The notes: generated from the letters alone by a model not told the origin. A stretch of DNA of 30,581 bases from Gammaproteobacteria bacterium (GCA_013372875.1 JABXIW010000260.1:1-30581); one strand, 5' to 3'. Shown: positions 1 to 10,072, counted from the first letter of the stretch. Numbers and translations are program-made.

Positions 1-471
<471 letters not shown>

Positions 472-477
472 GAGTAT

Positions 478-1644
478 TTGAATATTAATATTTTCAACTC
501 TGAAACCATTTTTGGTTCTAAAATCAGTGCCGAGACTTTTTTTAAAGACTATTGGCAAAAAAAGCCCCTCTTAATTCGAGGGGCTTTTGCTAATGATTTT
601 ATGCAAAGTTTAATTTCGCCTGAAGAGCTTGCAGGTTTTTCGTTGGAAGAAGATATTGAGTCTCGCCTAATTAGTCAGTTTGATGGCAGTTGGGATTTAG
701 CACATGGGCCATTAGACGAATCTGTTTATCAAGATTTGCCAGAAGAGAATTGGACTTTATTAGTTCAATCACTGGATTATTTTCATGAACCACTGCAATC
801 GCTAATCCAGGCTTGTAATTTCATGCCACGCTGGCGACTTGATGATGTGATGGTCTCTTTTGCCACTGACAAAGGCGGTGTTGGCCCCCACCTAGATCAA
901 TATGATGTATTTTTGATTCAAGGGATTGGCAAAAGGCGTTGGCGCGTGGGTCATAAAGATCAAACAGTTGCGAAACACTGCCCCCACCCGGAAATATCAC
1001 AAATTGAAGCATTTGCAGCTGATATGGACATTGAAGTTGAAGCTGGCGATTTACTCTATATTCCGCCAAACACGCCGCATTGGGGAGAGTCGATTAGCGA
1101 TTCTATGTGCTACTCGGTAGGCTTTAGAGCGCCGAATTTAGAGGCGATAACACAGCAATTATTAGAAGAATCCAGCAACGAGCTAAACCAATTGTGGCAA
1201 GACGAAAACCTGCTCAATACTCAAAGCCAATCGGGAGAGCTACCTCAGGATATACACCAGTGGGCAATCGAATCTATGCAAAAAGCTGCATTTGATCACA
1301 AGCTAAAAATAGCCATCGGTAAAGAAGTCACCCAACTGAAATACCCAGAATTGCTGCCAGAACTTGGCTTATGTGAAGCTCAAGAGTTATCTGAGCTGAC
1401 TTTTTTAAAGCCTTTTAAATTAAACTCACTCAGCCGTCTCGCTTTTTTTAAAGAAACTGATAAGCTGATGGTCTTTATCAATGGCGAGTATTTTGCAGGA
1501 CATACTCAGGACATCGAGTTACTCGAAACGCTTAATAATTACCAGACCATCAAAGCGGCAGACTTTACCAGCGATAACAATAAAACTCGCGAGCTTTTGA
1601 CTGGGCTTATTATGGCTTCCGCGATTGAGTTTATCGAAGAATAA
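478..1644 (+). CDS. roxA: Ribosomal oxygenase RoxA (YcfD-type 50S L16 arginine hydroxylase)
   Basis: A 388-residue JmjC/cupin-8 Fe(II)/2-oxoglutarate dioxygenase, compared with about 373 residues in E. coli YcfD. It should hydroxylate an arginine of ribosomal protein L16. The metal triad is visible: H138 and D140 in GPHLDQYDVF, and H201 in TPHWGES. The conserved stretches RRWRVG and YSVGFRAPN follow the E. coli protein closely. The C-terminal part (about 225-388) is the more variable dimerisation/winged-helix region. The start is TTG at 478: the frame is closed at 469-471 by the purB stop, no ATG occurs before the conserved WQKKPLLIRGAF segment, and a weak AAGAG lies 4 bases upstream. The coding DNA for residues 28-37 forms a strong terminator-like hairpin (reported separately). 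Family assignment is firm; the substrate is taken from the characterised E. coli homologue. Confidence 0.93.
   Translation: MNINIFNSETIFGSKISAETFFKDYWQKKPLLIRGAFANDFMQSLISPEELAGFSLEEDIESRLISQFDGSWDLAHGPLDESVYQDLPEENWTLLVQSLDYFHEPLQSLIQACNFMPRWRLDDVMVSFATDKGGVGPHLDQYDVFLIQGIGKRRWRVGHKDQTVAKHCPHPEISQIEAFAADMDIEVEAGDLLYIPPNTPHWGESISDSMCYSVGFRAPNLEAITQQLLEESSNELNQLWQDENLLNTQSQSGELPQDIHQWAIESMQKAAFDHKLKIAIGKEVTQLKYPELLPELGLCEAQELSELTFLKPFKLNSLSRLAFFKETDKLMVFINGEYFAGHTQDIELLETLNNYQTIKAADFTSDNNKTRELLTGLIMASAIEFIEE
560..588 (+). terminator. Terminator-like hairpin inside the roxA coding region
   Basis: An 11-bp perfect stem (AAAAGCCCCTC at 560-570, GAGGGGCTTTT at 578-588) closes a 7-base loop. The stem is preceded by an A-run and ends in four T, and it closely resembles the intergenic terminator after queH (3787-3814). 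It lies 89 bases after the purB stop but within codons 28-37 of roxA, where the peptide KKPLLIRGAF is itself conserved in the family. It could end purB transcripts or attenuate roxA, or it could be a by-product of the codons. The short T-tract argues for partial rather than full termination. Confidence 0.5.
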
Positions 1645-1667
1645 AAAGGCTTCACAACAAAAATAAC

Positions 1668-3047
1668 ATGACTAAGTACCAGCCACATCAAATCAAGCGC
1701 GAAACCAGCGAGCTCGTCAAGATCGCCATTCCGGCTATTTTAGCGCAGTTAGCACAAATGGCGCTTGGCGTCAGCGATACCATTATGGCAGGAAACTACT
1801 CTGCCAATGCGTTGGCGGCGGTGGGTACTGGCTTTAATCTGTTTATGATTATTTTTGCGCTCTTTATGGGCATGATGATTGCGATCAATCCGATGGTCGC
1901 GCAACTCAATGGCGAAAATGCAGAAAAGCCAATTGGTAAGGTGTTTCAGCTCGGATTCGTGATGGCGATTATCTTCGGCGTCATTAGTTTTATCGCACTT
2001 AATCTTTCTAAGTATTTGCTCAATTTAGTTGGCATTCCCGAAACTATTGTCAGCACCACCAGTGAGTATTTAAAAGCGCTCAGTTGGGGTACTATTTCGA
2101 TTTACCTTTTTTTAGCCCTGCGCTCGGGCAATGAAGGATTATTTTCCACCAAAGCGGTAATGGTTTGCTCATTCTTGGCCATTCCTTTTAATATCCTGCT
2201 CAACTACTGGTTTATCTTTGGTGGACTTGGCATTGAAGCGATGGGCGCGGTGGGCGCTGGTTACGCCACCAGTATCGTCTGGACGTTACTATTTGTTTTC
2301 TTGGGCATTTTTACCCTGCGCCATCAAGCGTATGAGCGTTTTGAGATTTTCAAGCACTTCAGTTGGCCGACTATCCAACTGACCAAAGAGTACTTTCATA
2401 TTGGTATTCCCATAGCGCTAGGCATGGTGATGGAAATTGCCATGTTTGGCGGCATGGGCATTTTAATCGCCCGATATGGCGAACAGCTTGCTGGAGCCCA
2501 TCAAATTGCCATGAACATTGCTGCGGTCGCCTTTATGGTTCCACTTGGCTTATCGGTCGCGGTTACCGCCCGTGTGGGCTACTGGATGGGTCAAAAGCGC
2601 TTTGGCCAGATGCGCCTTGCAGGCTATTGCGGCATTGGCTTGAGTATTTTCTTCCAGATTATTTCTGTCAGCATCATGCTCTTTTTGCGCTACCAAATCG
2701 TTGGGATCTACACCGATGATGTTCCGATTATAGAAATTGCCGCTAGTTTGATATTCCTCGCTGCCATTTTCCAATTCTCTGATGGCTTACAGGTCAATGC
2801 AGCTGGCGCACTTCGAGGAATGAAAGATACCACTATCCCTATGATTTATATGGCAATTTCTTATTGGTTAGTGGGTTTCCCTTTGGGTTATTATCTGGCC
2901 GAAAGCCATGAAATGAAAGCTCAAGGCTTTTGGATTGGCATTATCGCAGGACTTACCGTAGCCGCTATTTTACTACTTGGCCGCTTTATTCGTAAAACTA
3001 AACAACTGCCTCATGATCAAATTACAGACTTGCCAGCAGCTAGTTAG
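1668..3047 (+). CDS. MATE family multidrug/cation antiporter (NorM-like)
   Basis: A 459-residue polytopic membrane protein with about 12 hydrophobic segments, the usual size for the MATE family. The opening ELVKIAIPAILAQLAQMALGVSDTIMAG is the family's first helix, with the conserved proline and the SDTIMAG turn. The repeat of this unit in the second half begins near residue 240 (IGIPIALGMVMEIAMFGG). Such pumps export drugs or metabolites across the inner membrane in exchange for Na+ or H+; the substrate cannot be read from the sequence. The ATG at 1668 follows roxA by 23 bases with no terminator, so it may belong to the purB-roxA transcript. queH follows after 47 bases. Confidence 0.9.
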   Translation: MTKYQPHQIKRETSELVKIAIPAILAQLAQMALGVSDTIMAGNYSANALAAVGTGFNLFMIIFALFMGMMIAINPMVAQLNGENAEKPIGKVFQLGFVMAIIFGVISFIALNLSKYLLNLVGIPETIVSTTSEYLKALSWGTISIYLFLALRSGNEGLFSTKAVMVCSFLAIPFNILLNYWFIFGGLGIEAMGAVGAGYATSIVWTLLFVFLGIFTLRHQAYERFEIFKHFSWPTIQLTKEYFHIGIPIALGMVMEIAMFGGMGILIARYGEQLAGAHQIAMNIAAVAFMVPLGLSVAVTARVGYWMGQKRFGQMRLAGYCGIGLSIFFQIISVSIMLFLRYQIVGIYTDDVPIIEIAASLIFLAAIFQFSDGLQVNAAGALRGMKDTTIPMIYMAISYWLVGFPLGYYLAESHEMKAQGFWIGIIAGLTVAAILLLGRFIRKTKQLPHDQITDLPAAS

Positions 3048-3094
3048 GTCAGTAAGATCGCTCTGTTTTTAGCCAGTTTTATAGAAAGATCCCT

Positions 3095-3778
3095 ATGAAC
3101 CCTTATTCCGTCGATAACTACGAACGCCCTATTCTTGAAACGCCCAATGGTGAAGAAAAGGTGTTGATGCATTCTTGTTGCGCCCCTTGCGCGGCGGAAG
3201 TAATGGAAGCGGTTCATCATTCGGGCATTGAACAGACTATTTTTTTCTACAACCCCAATATTCACCCGATTGAAGAATACGAAATTCGTAAAGACGAAAA
3301 TAAGCGTTTCTGCGATAAGTTAGGTATTGAATTTATCGATGCCGACTATGACAAAGACAATTGGTTTGAGCGGGTAAAAGGCCAAGAGAATGAGCCTGAG
3401 CGCGGTGCTCGTTGTACCACTTGCTTTGATATACGTTTCGAACGCACCGCTTTATTCGCAGAAGAAAATGGCTTTCATCTGATCTCCAGCACTCTAGGTA
3501 TTTCCCGCTGGAAAAATATGGACCAAATTAACGATTGTGGCATCCGAGCTGCCGCACCTTATGATGATGTCGATTATTGGACTTTCAATTGGCGTAAACA
3601 AGGCGGCGCTGGTCGTATGATTGAAATCTCTAAGCGCGAACAGTTTTATCAGCAAGAATATTGCGGCTGTGTTTATTCACTGCGTGATACCAACCGCTGG
3701 CGCATGTCCAATGGCCGCCCTCGAATTAAAAGAAACGTAAAGTTTTACGGGTTGGAAGATCCTCGAGAACAGAAATAG
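3095..3778 (+). CDS. queH: Epoxyqueuosine reductase QueH
   Basis: A 227-residue member of the former DUF208 family, now known as QueH, which reduces epoxyqueuosine to queuosine in tRNA and is unrelated in sequence to QueG. The cysteine pattern fits: C28-C29-x2-C32 (HSCCAPC), C107-x2-C110 (CTTC) and C190-x-C192 (YCGCVYS). These residues supply the ligands of the [4Fe-4S] cluster and nearby iron site in the characterised family. The middle section ([21 protein letters not shown]) is also typical. The start ATG has only a weak purine stretch (GAAAG) upstream. The gene ends just before a strong bidirectional terminator shared with the convergent gene. Confidence 0.93.
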   Translation: MNPYSVDNYERPILETPNGEEKVLMHSCCAPCAAEVMEAVHHSGIEQTIFFYNPNIHPIEEYEIRKDENKRFCDKLGIEFIDADYDKDNWFERVKGQENEPERGARCTTCFDIRFERTALFAEENGFHLISSTLGISRWKNMDQINDCGIRAAAPYDDVDYWTFNWRKQGGAGRMIEISKREQFYQQEYCGCVYSLRDTNRWRMSNGRPRIKRNVKFYGLEDPREQK

Positions 3779-3786
3779 CCGAAAAT

Positions 3787-3814
3787 AAAAAAGCCCCTCT
3801 TTAAGGGGCTTTTT
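3787..3814. terminator. Bidirectional rho-independent terminator between convergent genes
   Basis: The stem AAAAAGCCCC / GGGGCTTTTT (3788-3797 with 3805-3814), extended by a T-A pair, closes a 5-base loop. A-runs and T-runs on both sides make it work in either direction. It lies between the queH stop (3778) and the stop of the convergent secreted-protein gene (3816). Confidence 0.9.
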
Positions 3815-3815
3815 G

Positions 3816-4493
3816 TTATTTCAATGGCAATTTATCAATACAGGAATCTAACTTAGCTCGTTTTTGTCTAACCCCTGCTAATACAGCATCCGTACTTCTT
3901 TTTGAGCACCACTGTTCATGATTTTCAGACGAATGATGCTGGACAGAACAGCCTAACTGCTCCATAGCTTTGTCTATTTTAATTGATGTCACGGCATAAT
4001 TTTGACAAAACTGCTGCGAACTAGAATTAGTTGCTAAGCTAGTAGTTGCAAGCTGCTGACAGTTAAAAACCTTATTTCCTAAAGATGTCCTGCTACCTTC
4101 TTTTTCGCGTTTTGCATAAGCAAATACCTTAGTTAGTTTAATTTCATCGCCTGCATTTTGATGTCTGTCCGCATACAACTCCTTGGCTTTTTTACAGGCA
4201 AGCCTCGCAAAATCTTCATGTGTATTCATGGATAAGGCATATTTAACCGAGTTTTGAGCAGCATTCTTACAAGCGCGTTTTCTAGCTTTTTCTGGACTAA
4301 CATCAGCAAACCCAACGCCTTTTTGTAAGTATTCGGTTGATAAATACAAATTTCCCGGCAACCAAGCGCTACCAACTTTTGCTTCTAGATACAGCTGTAC
4401 AAAGGTTGATTCACAACTTCTCTTTACCGAAGCCTCTGCTGTGTTCAAACTAAATAAGCAGCACACAAGTATCAACATTGATATTTTTTTCAT
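3816..4493 (-). CDS. Secreted protein of unknown family, cysteine-rich
   Basis: A 225-residue protein that I do not recognise. It opens with a clear Sec signal peptide (Lys-Lys, a hydrophobic core of about 13 residues, then TAEA before Ser-22), so cleavage after AEA is likely and the mature product should be periplasmic or extracellular. The mature part holds eight cysteines spread over its length, enough for four disulfides. It is rich in Lys/Arg and predicted helical, with a motif-like stretch KARKRACKNAAQNSVKYAL. ATG at 4493 is preceded by a strong Shine-Dalgarno (GGGGGA, 4 bases upstream). It stands alone: a terminator on each side separates it from queH and from the Slp-type gene. No catalytic motif is evident and I give no function. 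Confidence 0.75.
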   Translation of the reverse strand: MKKISMLILVCCLFSLNTAEASVKRSCESTFVQLYLEAKVGSAWLPGNLYLSTEYLQKGVGFADVSPEKARKRACKNAAQNSVKYALSMNTHEDFARLACKKAKELYADRHQNAGDEIKLTKVFAYAKREKEGSRTSLGNKVFNCQQLATTSLATNSSSQQFCQNYAVTSIKIDKAMEQLGCSVQHHSSENHEQWCSKRSTDAVLAGVRQKRAKLDSCIDKLPLK

Positions 4494-4553
4494 GATTCCC
4501 CCAAATCTATTCTTTTATTAAATGACTATAACCTGTTTAGCTCCAGCAAACAA

Positions 4554-4584
4554 AAAAGCCCTGCTCGTTAAAGTCAGGGCTTTT
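4554..4584 (-). terminator. Rho-independent terminator after the Slp-type gene
   Basis: The stem AAAAGCCCTG / CAGGGCTTTT (4554-4563 with 4575-4584) closes an 11-base loop and is followed on the minus strand by a T-run (CTTTTTTG). It lies directly after the stop of the minus-strand lipoprotein gene ending at 4591. Confidence 0.88.
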
Positions 4585-4590
4585 CTTTAT

Positions 4591-5490
4591 TTATCTTAAC
4601 TTTTCAGTTCTTCTAGGATCTCTTGGTGGCGTTGGCGACGGAATTTTTACCTTATCGATCTTTGGATGAACTCTGGTCGGCCTTTTTGGCGGCTCAGGAC
4701 GTCTAACTTCTAACGGCTTAGTCTGAGCCTGAGGCTTATCACGCAAGGTTACTCGCTCCGCTTCTTGCACATTGACCGTTTGATTTGACAAAGGCTGAAC
4801 ACGGTTAGTCGGAGTTGGCGCTGCATTTAATTGCGTTTCGCTCTGACGATCATGGCTACGCACACTATGTCTAACGCTATGGTGATGGAAAGCACCATGG
4901 ATCGGACAATAGTTGTAGCGCGGATAGCCGTAGTAAGGATAACGCCAGCGATAACCTACATGACCAAACCAGAAAGGATCCCAAGTACTAAAAGTGGTCA
5001 CATGAACGCGAGGTTGGCGTTGCTCCCAAAGGTGGTGACCGGTCGAGTCAACCACTGGAAAGTTCACTTCGTGTTGACCAATTCGACCAGGCATTGGCTC
5101 ATTTAACACGCCAACAACGGTAATTTCTTTGCCTTGCTTATAAATAAGAGGATCGATAAAACCTTGTACACGAGCAATAAAGCGTCCCGCCGTGTCTTGA
5201 TTGGCGACTGGCCTTGCACGCGAATCTAATGGCAAATTAACGATTTCCACCAGCGTATCTTGCTCTAAATTTTCCACCCGAGCGACGATACCGCCCCAGC
5301 GTACTTGCGAGCCAACAAAGGCTTCAGGCGCTTGAGCGACACGCATAAAACTCGTATTTTGCTCTTCAAAATTTAACGATTCTGGCGTGGTGGAACAGGC
5401 AGCCAGCATCAATGAACCCATGGCGGCTAAAGACAATTTCGCCATAGGCTTACTAAACCATTGATTTAATTTAGAAAATCGAGATTTCAA
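4591..5490 (-). CDS. slp: Slp/YeaY-family outer-membrane lipoprotein with long C-terminal tail
   Basis: An Slp-type lipoprotein. The lipobox LAAC-S follows a short hydrophobic core, and the next 130 or so residues (SFMRVAQAPEAFVGSQVRWGGIVARVEN..., VQGFIDPLIYKQGKEITVVGVL) match the conserved Slp beta domain. E. coli Slp/YeaY are about 190 residues. Here there is an added tail of more than 130 residues: an aromatic/His-rich part (YRWRYPYYGYPRYNY, FHHHS) followed by a Pro/Arg/Lys-rich end. Three starts are possible: ATG 5529 (GGGAAG 12 bases upstream), TTG 5490 (strong AAGAGG 9 bases upstream, chosen) and ATG 5445 (shortest, classic lipoprotein signal, poor ribosome site). It lies downstream of yoaA-tsaB, the same order as E. 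coli yoaA-tsaB-yeaY. Its exact role in the family is poorly defined. Confidence 0.85.
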   Translation of the reverse strand: MKSRFSKLNQWFSKPMAKLSLAAMGSLMLAACSTTPESLNFEEQNTSFMRVAQAPEAFVGSQVRWGGIVARVENLEQDTLVEIVNLPLDSRARPVANQDTAGRFIARVQGFIDPLIYKQGKEITVVGVLNEPMPGRIGQHEVNFPVVDSTGHHLWEQRQPRVHVTTFSTWDPFWFGHVGYRWRYPYYGYPRYNYCPIHGAFHHHSVRHSVRSHDRQSETQLNAAPTPTNRVQPLSNQTVNVQEAERVTLRDKPQAQTKPLEVRRPEPPKRPTRVHPKIDKVKIPSPTPPRDPRRTEKLR

Positions 5491-5623
5491 TGTTTCATTC
5501 CTCTTTTCGTCAGCTCGTCCTATAGCCATAAACAGACATTGCTTCCCAGCCTTACTCTAGTTATATCATAAAATACTGAATTCAAACTGAACGTTCTTTG
5601 CAAATCAATTGCTTAGATATGAA

Positions 5624-6325
5624 TTATGCTTTGCCCTGCTCGGCTTTTTTCTTGGCAACATTATTGCGTAAATAGACTGGTTGAGCGAATTCTGCGGCGG
5701 TAGCCTGCCCATTATCCAACTGCCTTTTCACCCATGGAAGCATAGCAGCGGCGTGCGGAAAACTCACCTCAGACTCAACAACGACTTCTTCAGCAACGGT
5801 ATCAGTTAGCTCCTTTAGGTAAGTTTGCCAGCCAGTACCCACGCAATAAACGTTTGACGCATGAGAAGGAGAGAAAGTGACATTTTCAGGGGCTGAGACG
5901 ATTTCTTCGCCTATCAACGTCATTAGGCCATCAATGGCACTGTATTGCCCCCAATAGACTTCGCCCATGCGAGCATCGATAGCGCTGAAAACGTCAGAAG
6001 TGCTATTGATATCAAATGCTTTTTGCGCCATCGCTTGTAAGCTCGAACACCCTACTACAGGAACGTTTGCACCGAATGCCAAGCCCTGGACAATAGACAC
6101 GCAGATCCTTAGGCCAGTAAAAGCTCCCGGGCCTTGGCCATAGCCAATACAATCCAAATCAGATAGTTTGATAGCCGCTTGTTTAAGTAGCTTATCCACC
6201 ATGGGCAGTACCAATTCACCATGTTGGCGCGGCGCCACTTGATAGTCTTGATACAGCTTGCCATTGACCTCAAGTGCAACGGAGCAGGCTTCAGTGGAAG
6301 TATCGATAATTAAGATATTACTCAT
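5624..6325 (-). CDS. tsaB: tRNA threonylcarbamoyladenosine biosynthesis protein TsaB
   Basis: A 233-residue ASKHA-fold protein. The N-terminal IDTSTEACSVAL, the HGELVLPMVDKLL segment and GYGQGPGAFTGLRICVSIVQGLA are the signature of TsaB (YeaZ), the scaffold partner of TsaD and TsaE that makes N6-threonylcarbamoyladenosine at A37 of ANN-decoding tRNAs. Length matches E. coli TsaB (231). It begins 2 bases after the stop of the upstream helicase gene, with its ribosome site (AGAAGAT) inside the helicase 3' end, so the two are probably translationally coupled. Confidence 0.95.
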   Translation of the reverse strand: MSNILIIDTSTEACSVALEVNGKLYQDYQVAPRQHGELVLPMVDKLLKQAAIKLSDLDCIGYGQGPGAFTGLRICVSIVQGLAFGANVPVVGCSSLQAMAQKAFDINSTSDVFSAIDARMGEVYWGQYSAIDGLMTLIGEEIVSAPENVTFSPSHASNVYCVGTGWQTYLKELTDTVAEEVVVESEVSFPHAAAMLPWVKRQLDNGQATAAEFAQPVYLRNNVAKKKAEQGKA

Positions 6326-6327
6326 GC

Positions 6328-8274
6328 TTATTTATCTTCTAAATTTTGCAAAAATTCTATCACAGTCTGTTGGCTACGCGTACGTGGTAAGTCAGGCAAA
6401 CTGGTTAAAAATTCTTTACCATAATGATTTGCCACTAAGCGTGGATCACATAACACCAAAACTCCGCGATCTGCTTGGTCACGAATTAGACGGCCGGCCC
6501 CTTGCTTTAATGCTGTTATCGCTTCAGGGATCTGCAAGTCATAAAACGGATTTTTGCCTTGTTTGCGCATAGATTGCACTTTCGCTTCGATTAATGGCTC
6601 ATCAGGCGCAGCAAAGGGCAATTTATCAATAACTACTAATGACAGGGCCAAACCTTTGACGTCCACTCCTTCCCAAAAGCTGGAAGTGGCGAGTAATACT
6701 GCATTACCCTGCTCTCTAAAGGCCTCAATCAATTCATTCTTTGGACGCTCACCTTGTACCAATAGCTGCGTTTTATCTAGTTTATCTTCGATTAAATCAC
6801 GAACCTTATTCAGCGCATAATAGCTGGTAAATAGTAAAAAAGTGCCGCCAGGATTGTTTTCAATCAGTGGATAAACCTTATTAAACCAAGATTCAATGTA
6901 TTTTGGATTACGCGGGTCTGGCAGATTTCGTGGCACATACAACAATGATTGTTCTTGATAATCAAAAGGACTATCGAGCATCAATTCTTTGGCATCGTTC
7001 AAACCCAGCTGCGACTTAAAATGCTCAAACTGACGAGCTTGGCTCAGGGTCGCCGAAGTAAAAACCCAAGTTTCGGCGCCGTGATCGGCACGCGACTGCT
7101 CAAAGGCTTCGGAAACATCCAATGGCGTTTCAATCACGGCAAAACCAGTGCGATAAGTTTCTATCCAGCGCACCGCTTCGGTACTTAATTCTTTGTCATC
7201 AAACAGCACTAAACATTGCAGAATTTCCACCGAACGCCTATGACAAGAATCCAAACCTTTGCTGCGAGTTGCGTTCAAATCTAAACGCTTGGACAGTGCC
7301 TTAGTTTCCCTTAATAAGTCAGTAAAGAGATCATTTCTGACTTTAACATTAAGCTGTAACCAATTGATTTTCTTACCTGAATCGCCCAGCTTTAAGCGAA
7401 TTTCGTTTAAAGCGCCTTCAACTCGCCGCACCGCTACCGACAACTGACGATCGTCTTTAGCGGTGGTCATGGCTTCTATTTCCGTATCCCGACAAAGCTC
7501 ATTAATTTGCCGACTGGTCAGCCGATGGCCATAAAAGCCATGGGCGATAGCGGCTACTTGATGCGCCTCATCGGCAATCACAATATCCGCTTCTGGCAAC
7601 AGTTCGCCAAAGCCATCTTCTTTGAGCACCATATCCGCCAATAGTAAATGATGATTGACCACCACCAAGTCCGCTTCCATGGCTTTTTGACGGGCTTTGA
7701 CCAAATAGCAATCGGTATAATCTGGACAATCGGCGCCGAGACAATTTTCATTGGTGGAAGTGACATAACCCCACAAGGGATCATTATCTTTTAAATCAGG
7801 GCATTGAGTTAAATCACCCGAAACGGTCTTTCTCGACCACTGACTGACCTTAACTAGGGTATCGACCATGCTGCGGCTTTGAAAGCGCCCAGAGTCCATA
7901 TTTTGATTGAGTCGATAAAGGCACAAATAATTGTTTCGTCCTTTTAGAAGCGCCCTTTCTTTATGGATAGAAAGTGCATCAGATATGCTTGGTAAGTCTC
8001 TGAAATATAATTGATCTTGGAGGTTTTTAGTACCTGTGGAAATGATGATTTTTTTGTCATTTGCATGAGCCGCTAACAGCGCTGGCACCAGATAAGCAAA
8101 GGTTTTGCCCGTGCCTGTGCCTGCTTCGATGCAGATGCTATCGCCAGATTCAATTGCCGATTCAATGGCCTGCGCCATCTCAACCTGCGCCTGACGCTCG
8201 ATAAAGCCCGCAAAGGCTTCCGCCAGCAAGCCATCACTTGAGAACAAGGATTTTAGGGAGTAATCAGTGGACAC
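6328..8274 (-). CDS. yoaA: DinG-family Fe-S ATP-dependent DNA helicase (YoaA-type)
   Basis: A 648-residue XPD/DinG-family superfamily-2 helicase. Walker A is AGTGTGKT (51-58), motif II is DEAH (235-238), and motif VI is near the C terminus (GAGRLIRDQADRG). Between motifs Ia and II are the four cluster cysteines C118, C178, C183 and C189 (C-x4-C-x5-C for the last three), the pattern that binds [4Fe-4S] in DinG. Size (E. coli YoaA 636) and the neighbour tsaB point to YoaA rather than DinG. E. coli YoaA unwinds 5'-3' and partners the polymerase III chi subunit in replication repair. The start is GTG, and its first base is the last base of the hemH stop (TAGTG), implying coupled translation. Confidence 0.92.
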   Translation of the reverse strand: MSTDYSLKSLFSSDGLLAEAFAGFIERQAQVEMAQAIESAIESGDSICIEAGTGTGKTFAYLVPALLAAHANDKKIIISTGTKNLQDQLYFRDLPSISDALSIHKERALLKGRNNYLCLYRLNQNMDSGRFQSRSMVDTLVKVSQWSRKTVSGDLTQCPDLKDNDPLWGYVTSTNENCLGADCPDYTDCYLVKARQKAMEADLVVVNHHLLLADMVLKEDGFGELLPEADIVIADEAHQVAAIAHGFYGHRLTSRQINELCRDTEIEAMTTAKDDRQLSVAVRRVEGALNEIRLKLGDSGKKINWLQLNVKVRNDLFTDLLRETKALSKRLDLNATRSKGLDSCHRRSVEILQCLVLFDDKELSTEAVRWIETYRTGFAVIETPLDVSEAFEQSRADHGAETWVFTSATLSQARQFEHFKSQLGLNDAKELMLDSPFDYQEQSLLYVPRNLPDPRNPKYIESWFNKVYPLIENNPGGTFLLFTSYYALNKVRDLIEDKLDKTQLLVQGERPKNELIEAFREQGNAVLLATSSFWEGVDVKGLALSLVVIDKLPFAAPDEPLIEAKVQSMRKQGKNPFYDLQIPEAITALKQGAGRLIRDQADRGVLVLCDPRLVANHYGKEFLTSLPDLPRTRSQQTVIEFLQNLEDK

Positions 8275-9266
8275 TAATCTAATTGTTTTTTTAGCAGTTC
8301 GAACAATAGATCGATATGAGCGGGCGAATCGTTTAGCGCTGGAATATACTCGTATTGCTTACCACCCGCCTCAACAAAAACTTCTTTGTTCTGAATGGCT
8401 AACTCTTCCAAGGTTTCCAGACAGTCCGAGGCAAAGGCTGGGCTGATAACTTGTACCGATTCAAGCCCCGCTTCACCCCAAGATTTCAATGTGGCTTCGG
8501 TATAAGGCTTAACCCACTCCTCACGACCAAAACGCGACTGGAAAGCAATTTGATATTGATCGCTGCTCAGACCCAACTGCTCAACCACTAAACGAGTGGT
8601 TTCGTGGCATTGAGCTTCGTAAGGATCACCCTTTTTGCTAAAGCGCTCGGGCACCCCATGATAAGAAAAAAGTAGCTTTTTCGCTTGTCCATGATCTTGC
8701 CAATGAGCTTTAACTGATTCAACTAATGCTTTGATATATAAAGGATTATCATGATAGCCGTTAACATACGATAGCTCAGGAACGAAATATCGCGGCTTAT
8801 AGAATTTATTGATCTGATCAAAGATGGCCGCATTGGTGGCCGAAGAATATTGCGGATATAAAGGCATCACAACAATCCGCTCACAACCCTGTGCTTCTAA
8901 GGATTTGAGCGCTTTGGGGATAGAAGGATTACCATAAGCCATGGCCAGTTCAATTGGCACATAGGATTGCGAATCAAAAATTTCCGCCGCTTTATCCAGT
9001 CGCACTTGCAATTCTTTGCGCTGCGCCTGGCTGTAAACCATCAAGGGCGAACCTTTATCGGTCCAAATAGACTGATAGAGTTTGGCGACTTTTTGTGGGC
9101 GCGTTCTGAGGATAATCCCATGTAGAATGGGACACCAGATGATTCTTGGAATAGAAACGACACGTTTATCGTGTAAAAACTGCGAAAGGTATTTGCGCAC
9201 CGCCTGAGGCGTAGGCGCATCGGGCGTTCCAAGGTTACATAACAGAACGCCCTGCTTTTTAGACAT
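8274..9266 (-). CDS. hemH: Ferrochelatase
   Basis: A 330-residue class I ferrochelatase that inserts Fe2+ into protoporphyrin IX, the last step of haem synthesis, at the cytoplasmic face of the membrane. The metal-binding histidine is H203 in FSYHGVPERF. The second conserved site, SPAFASDCLETLEE (275-288), carries the acidic residues. The N terminus VLLCNLGTPDAPT is typical. Length is close to E. coli HemH (320). It lies 21 bases downstream of adk, as in E. coli, and overlaps the helicase start by one base. Confidence 0.96.
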   Translation of the reverse strand: MSKKQGVLLCNLGTPDAPTPQAVRKYLSQFLHDKRVVSIPRIIWCPILHGIILRTRPQKVAKLYQSIWTDKGSPLMVYSQAQRKELQVRLDKAAEIFDSQSYVPIELAMAYGNPSIPKALKSLEAQGCERIVVMPLYPQYSSATNAAIFDQINKFYKPRYFVPELSYVNGYHDNPLYIKALVESVKAHWQDHGQAKKLLFSYHGVPERFSKKGDPYEAQCHETTRLVVEQLGLSSDQYQIAFQSRFGREEWVKPYTEATLKSWGEAGLESVQVISPAFASDCLETLEELAIQNKEVFVEAGGKQYEYIPALNDSPAHIDLLFELLKKQLD

Positions 9267-9287
9267 ATGCTTGGTCTGAAGTCCTAA

Positions 9288-9953
<666 letters not shown>

Positions 9954-10072
9954 CTAAACGAACAAAATTAAAATCAGTTATTAGGCGCTAAAGATACTTG
10001 GATTAGCGGCCTATCTCAAGTAAAAATCACTAAAAGTTTAGCCAACAAATGGCTCGACGCTCTTATACGCCG

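Noticed and set aside
821..1069. A minus-strand frame of 82 codons antisense to roxA
   Set aside because: It lies wholly within the confirmed roxA gene, with no family resemblance and no ribosome site of note.
8272..8276. The one-base overlap of hemH and yoaA as a fusion or frameshift
   Set aside because: TAGTG is a normal stop-start overlap and both proteins have complete ends.
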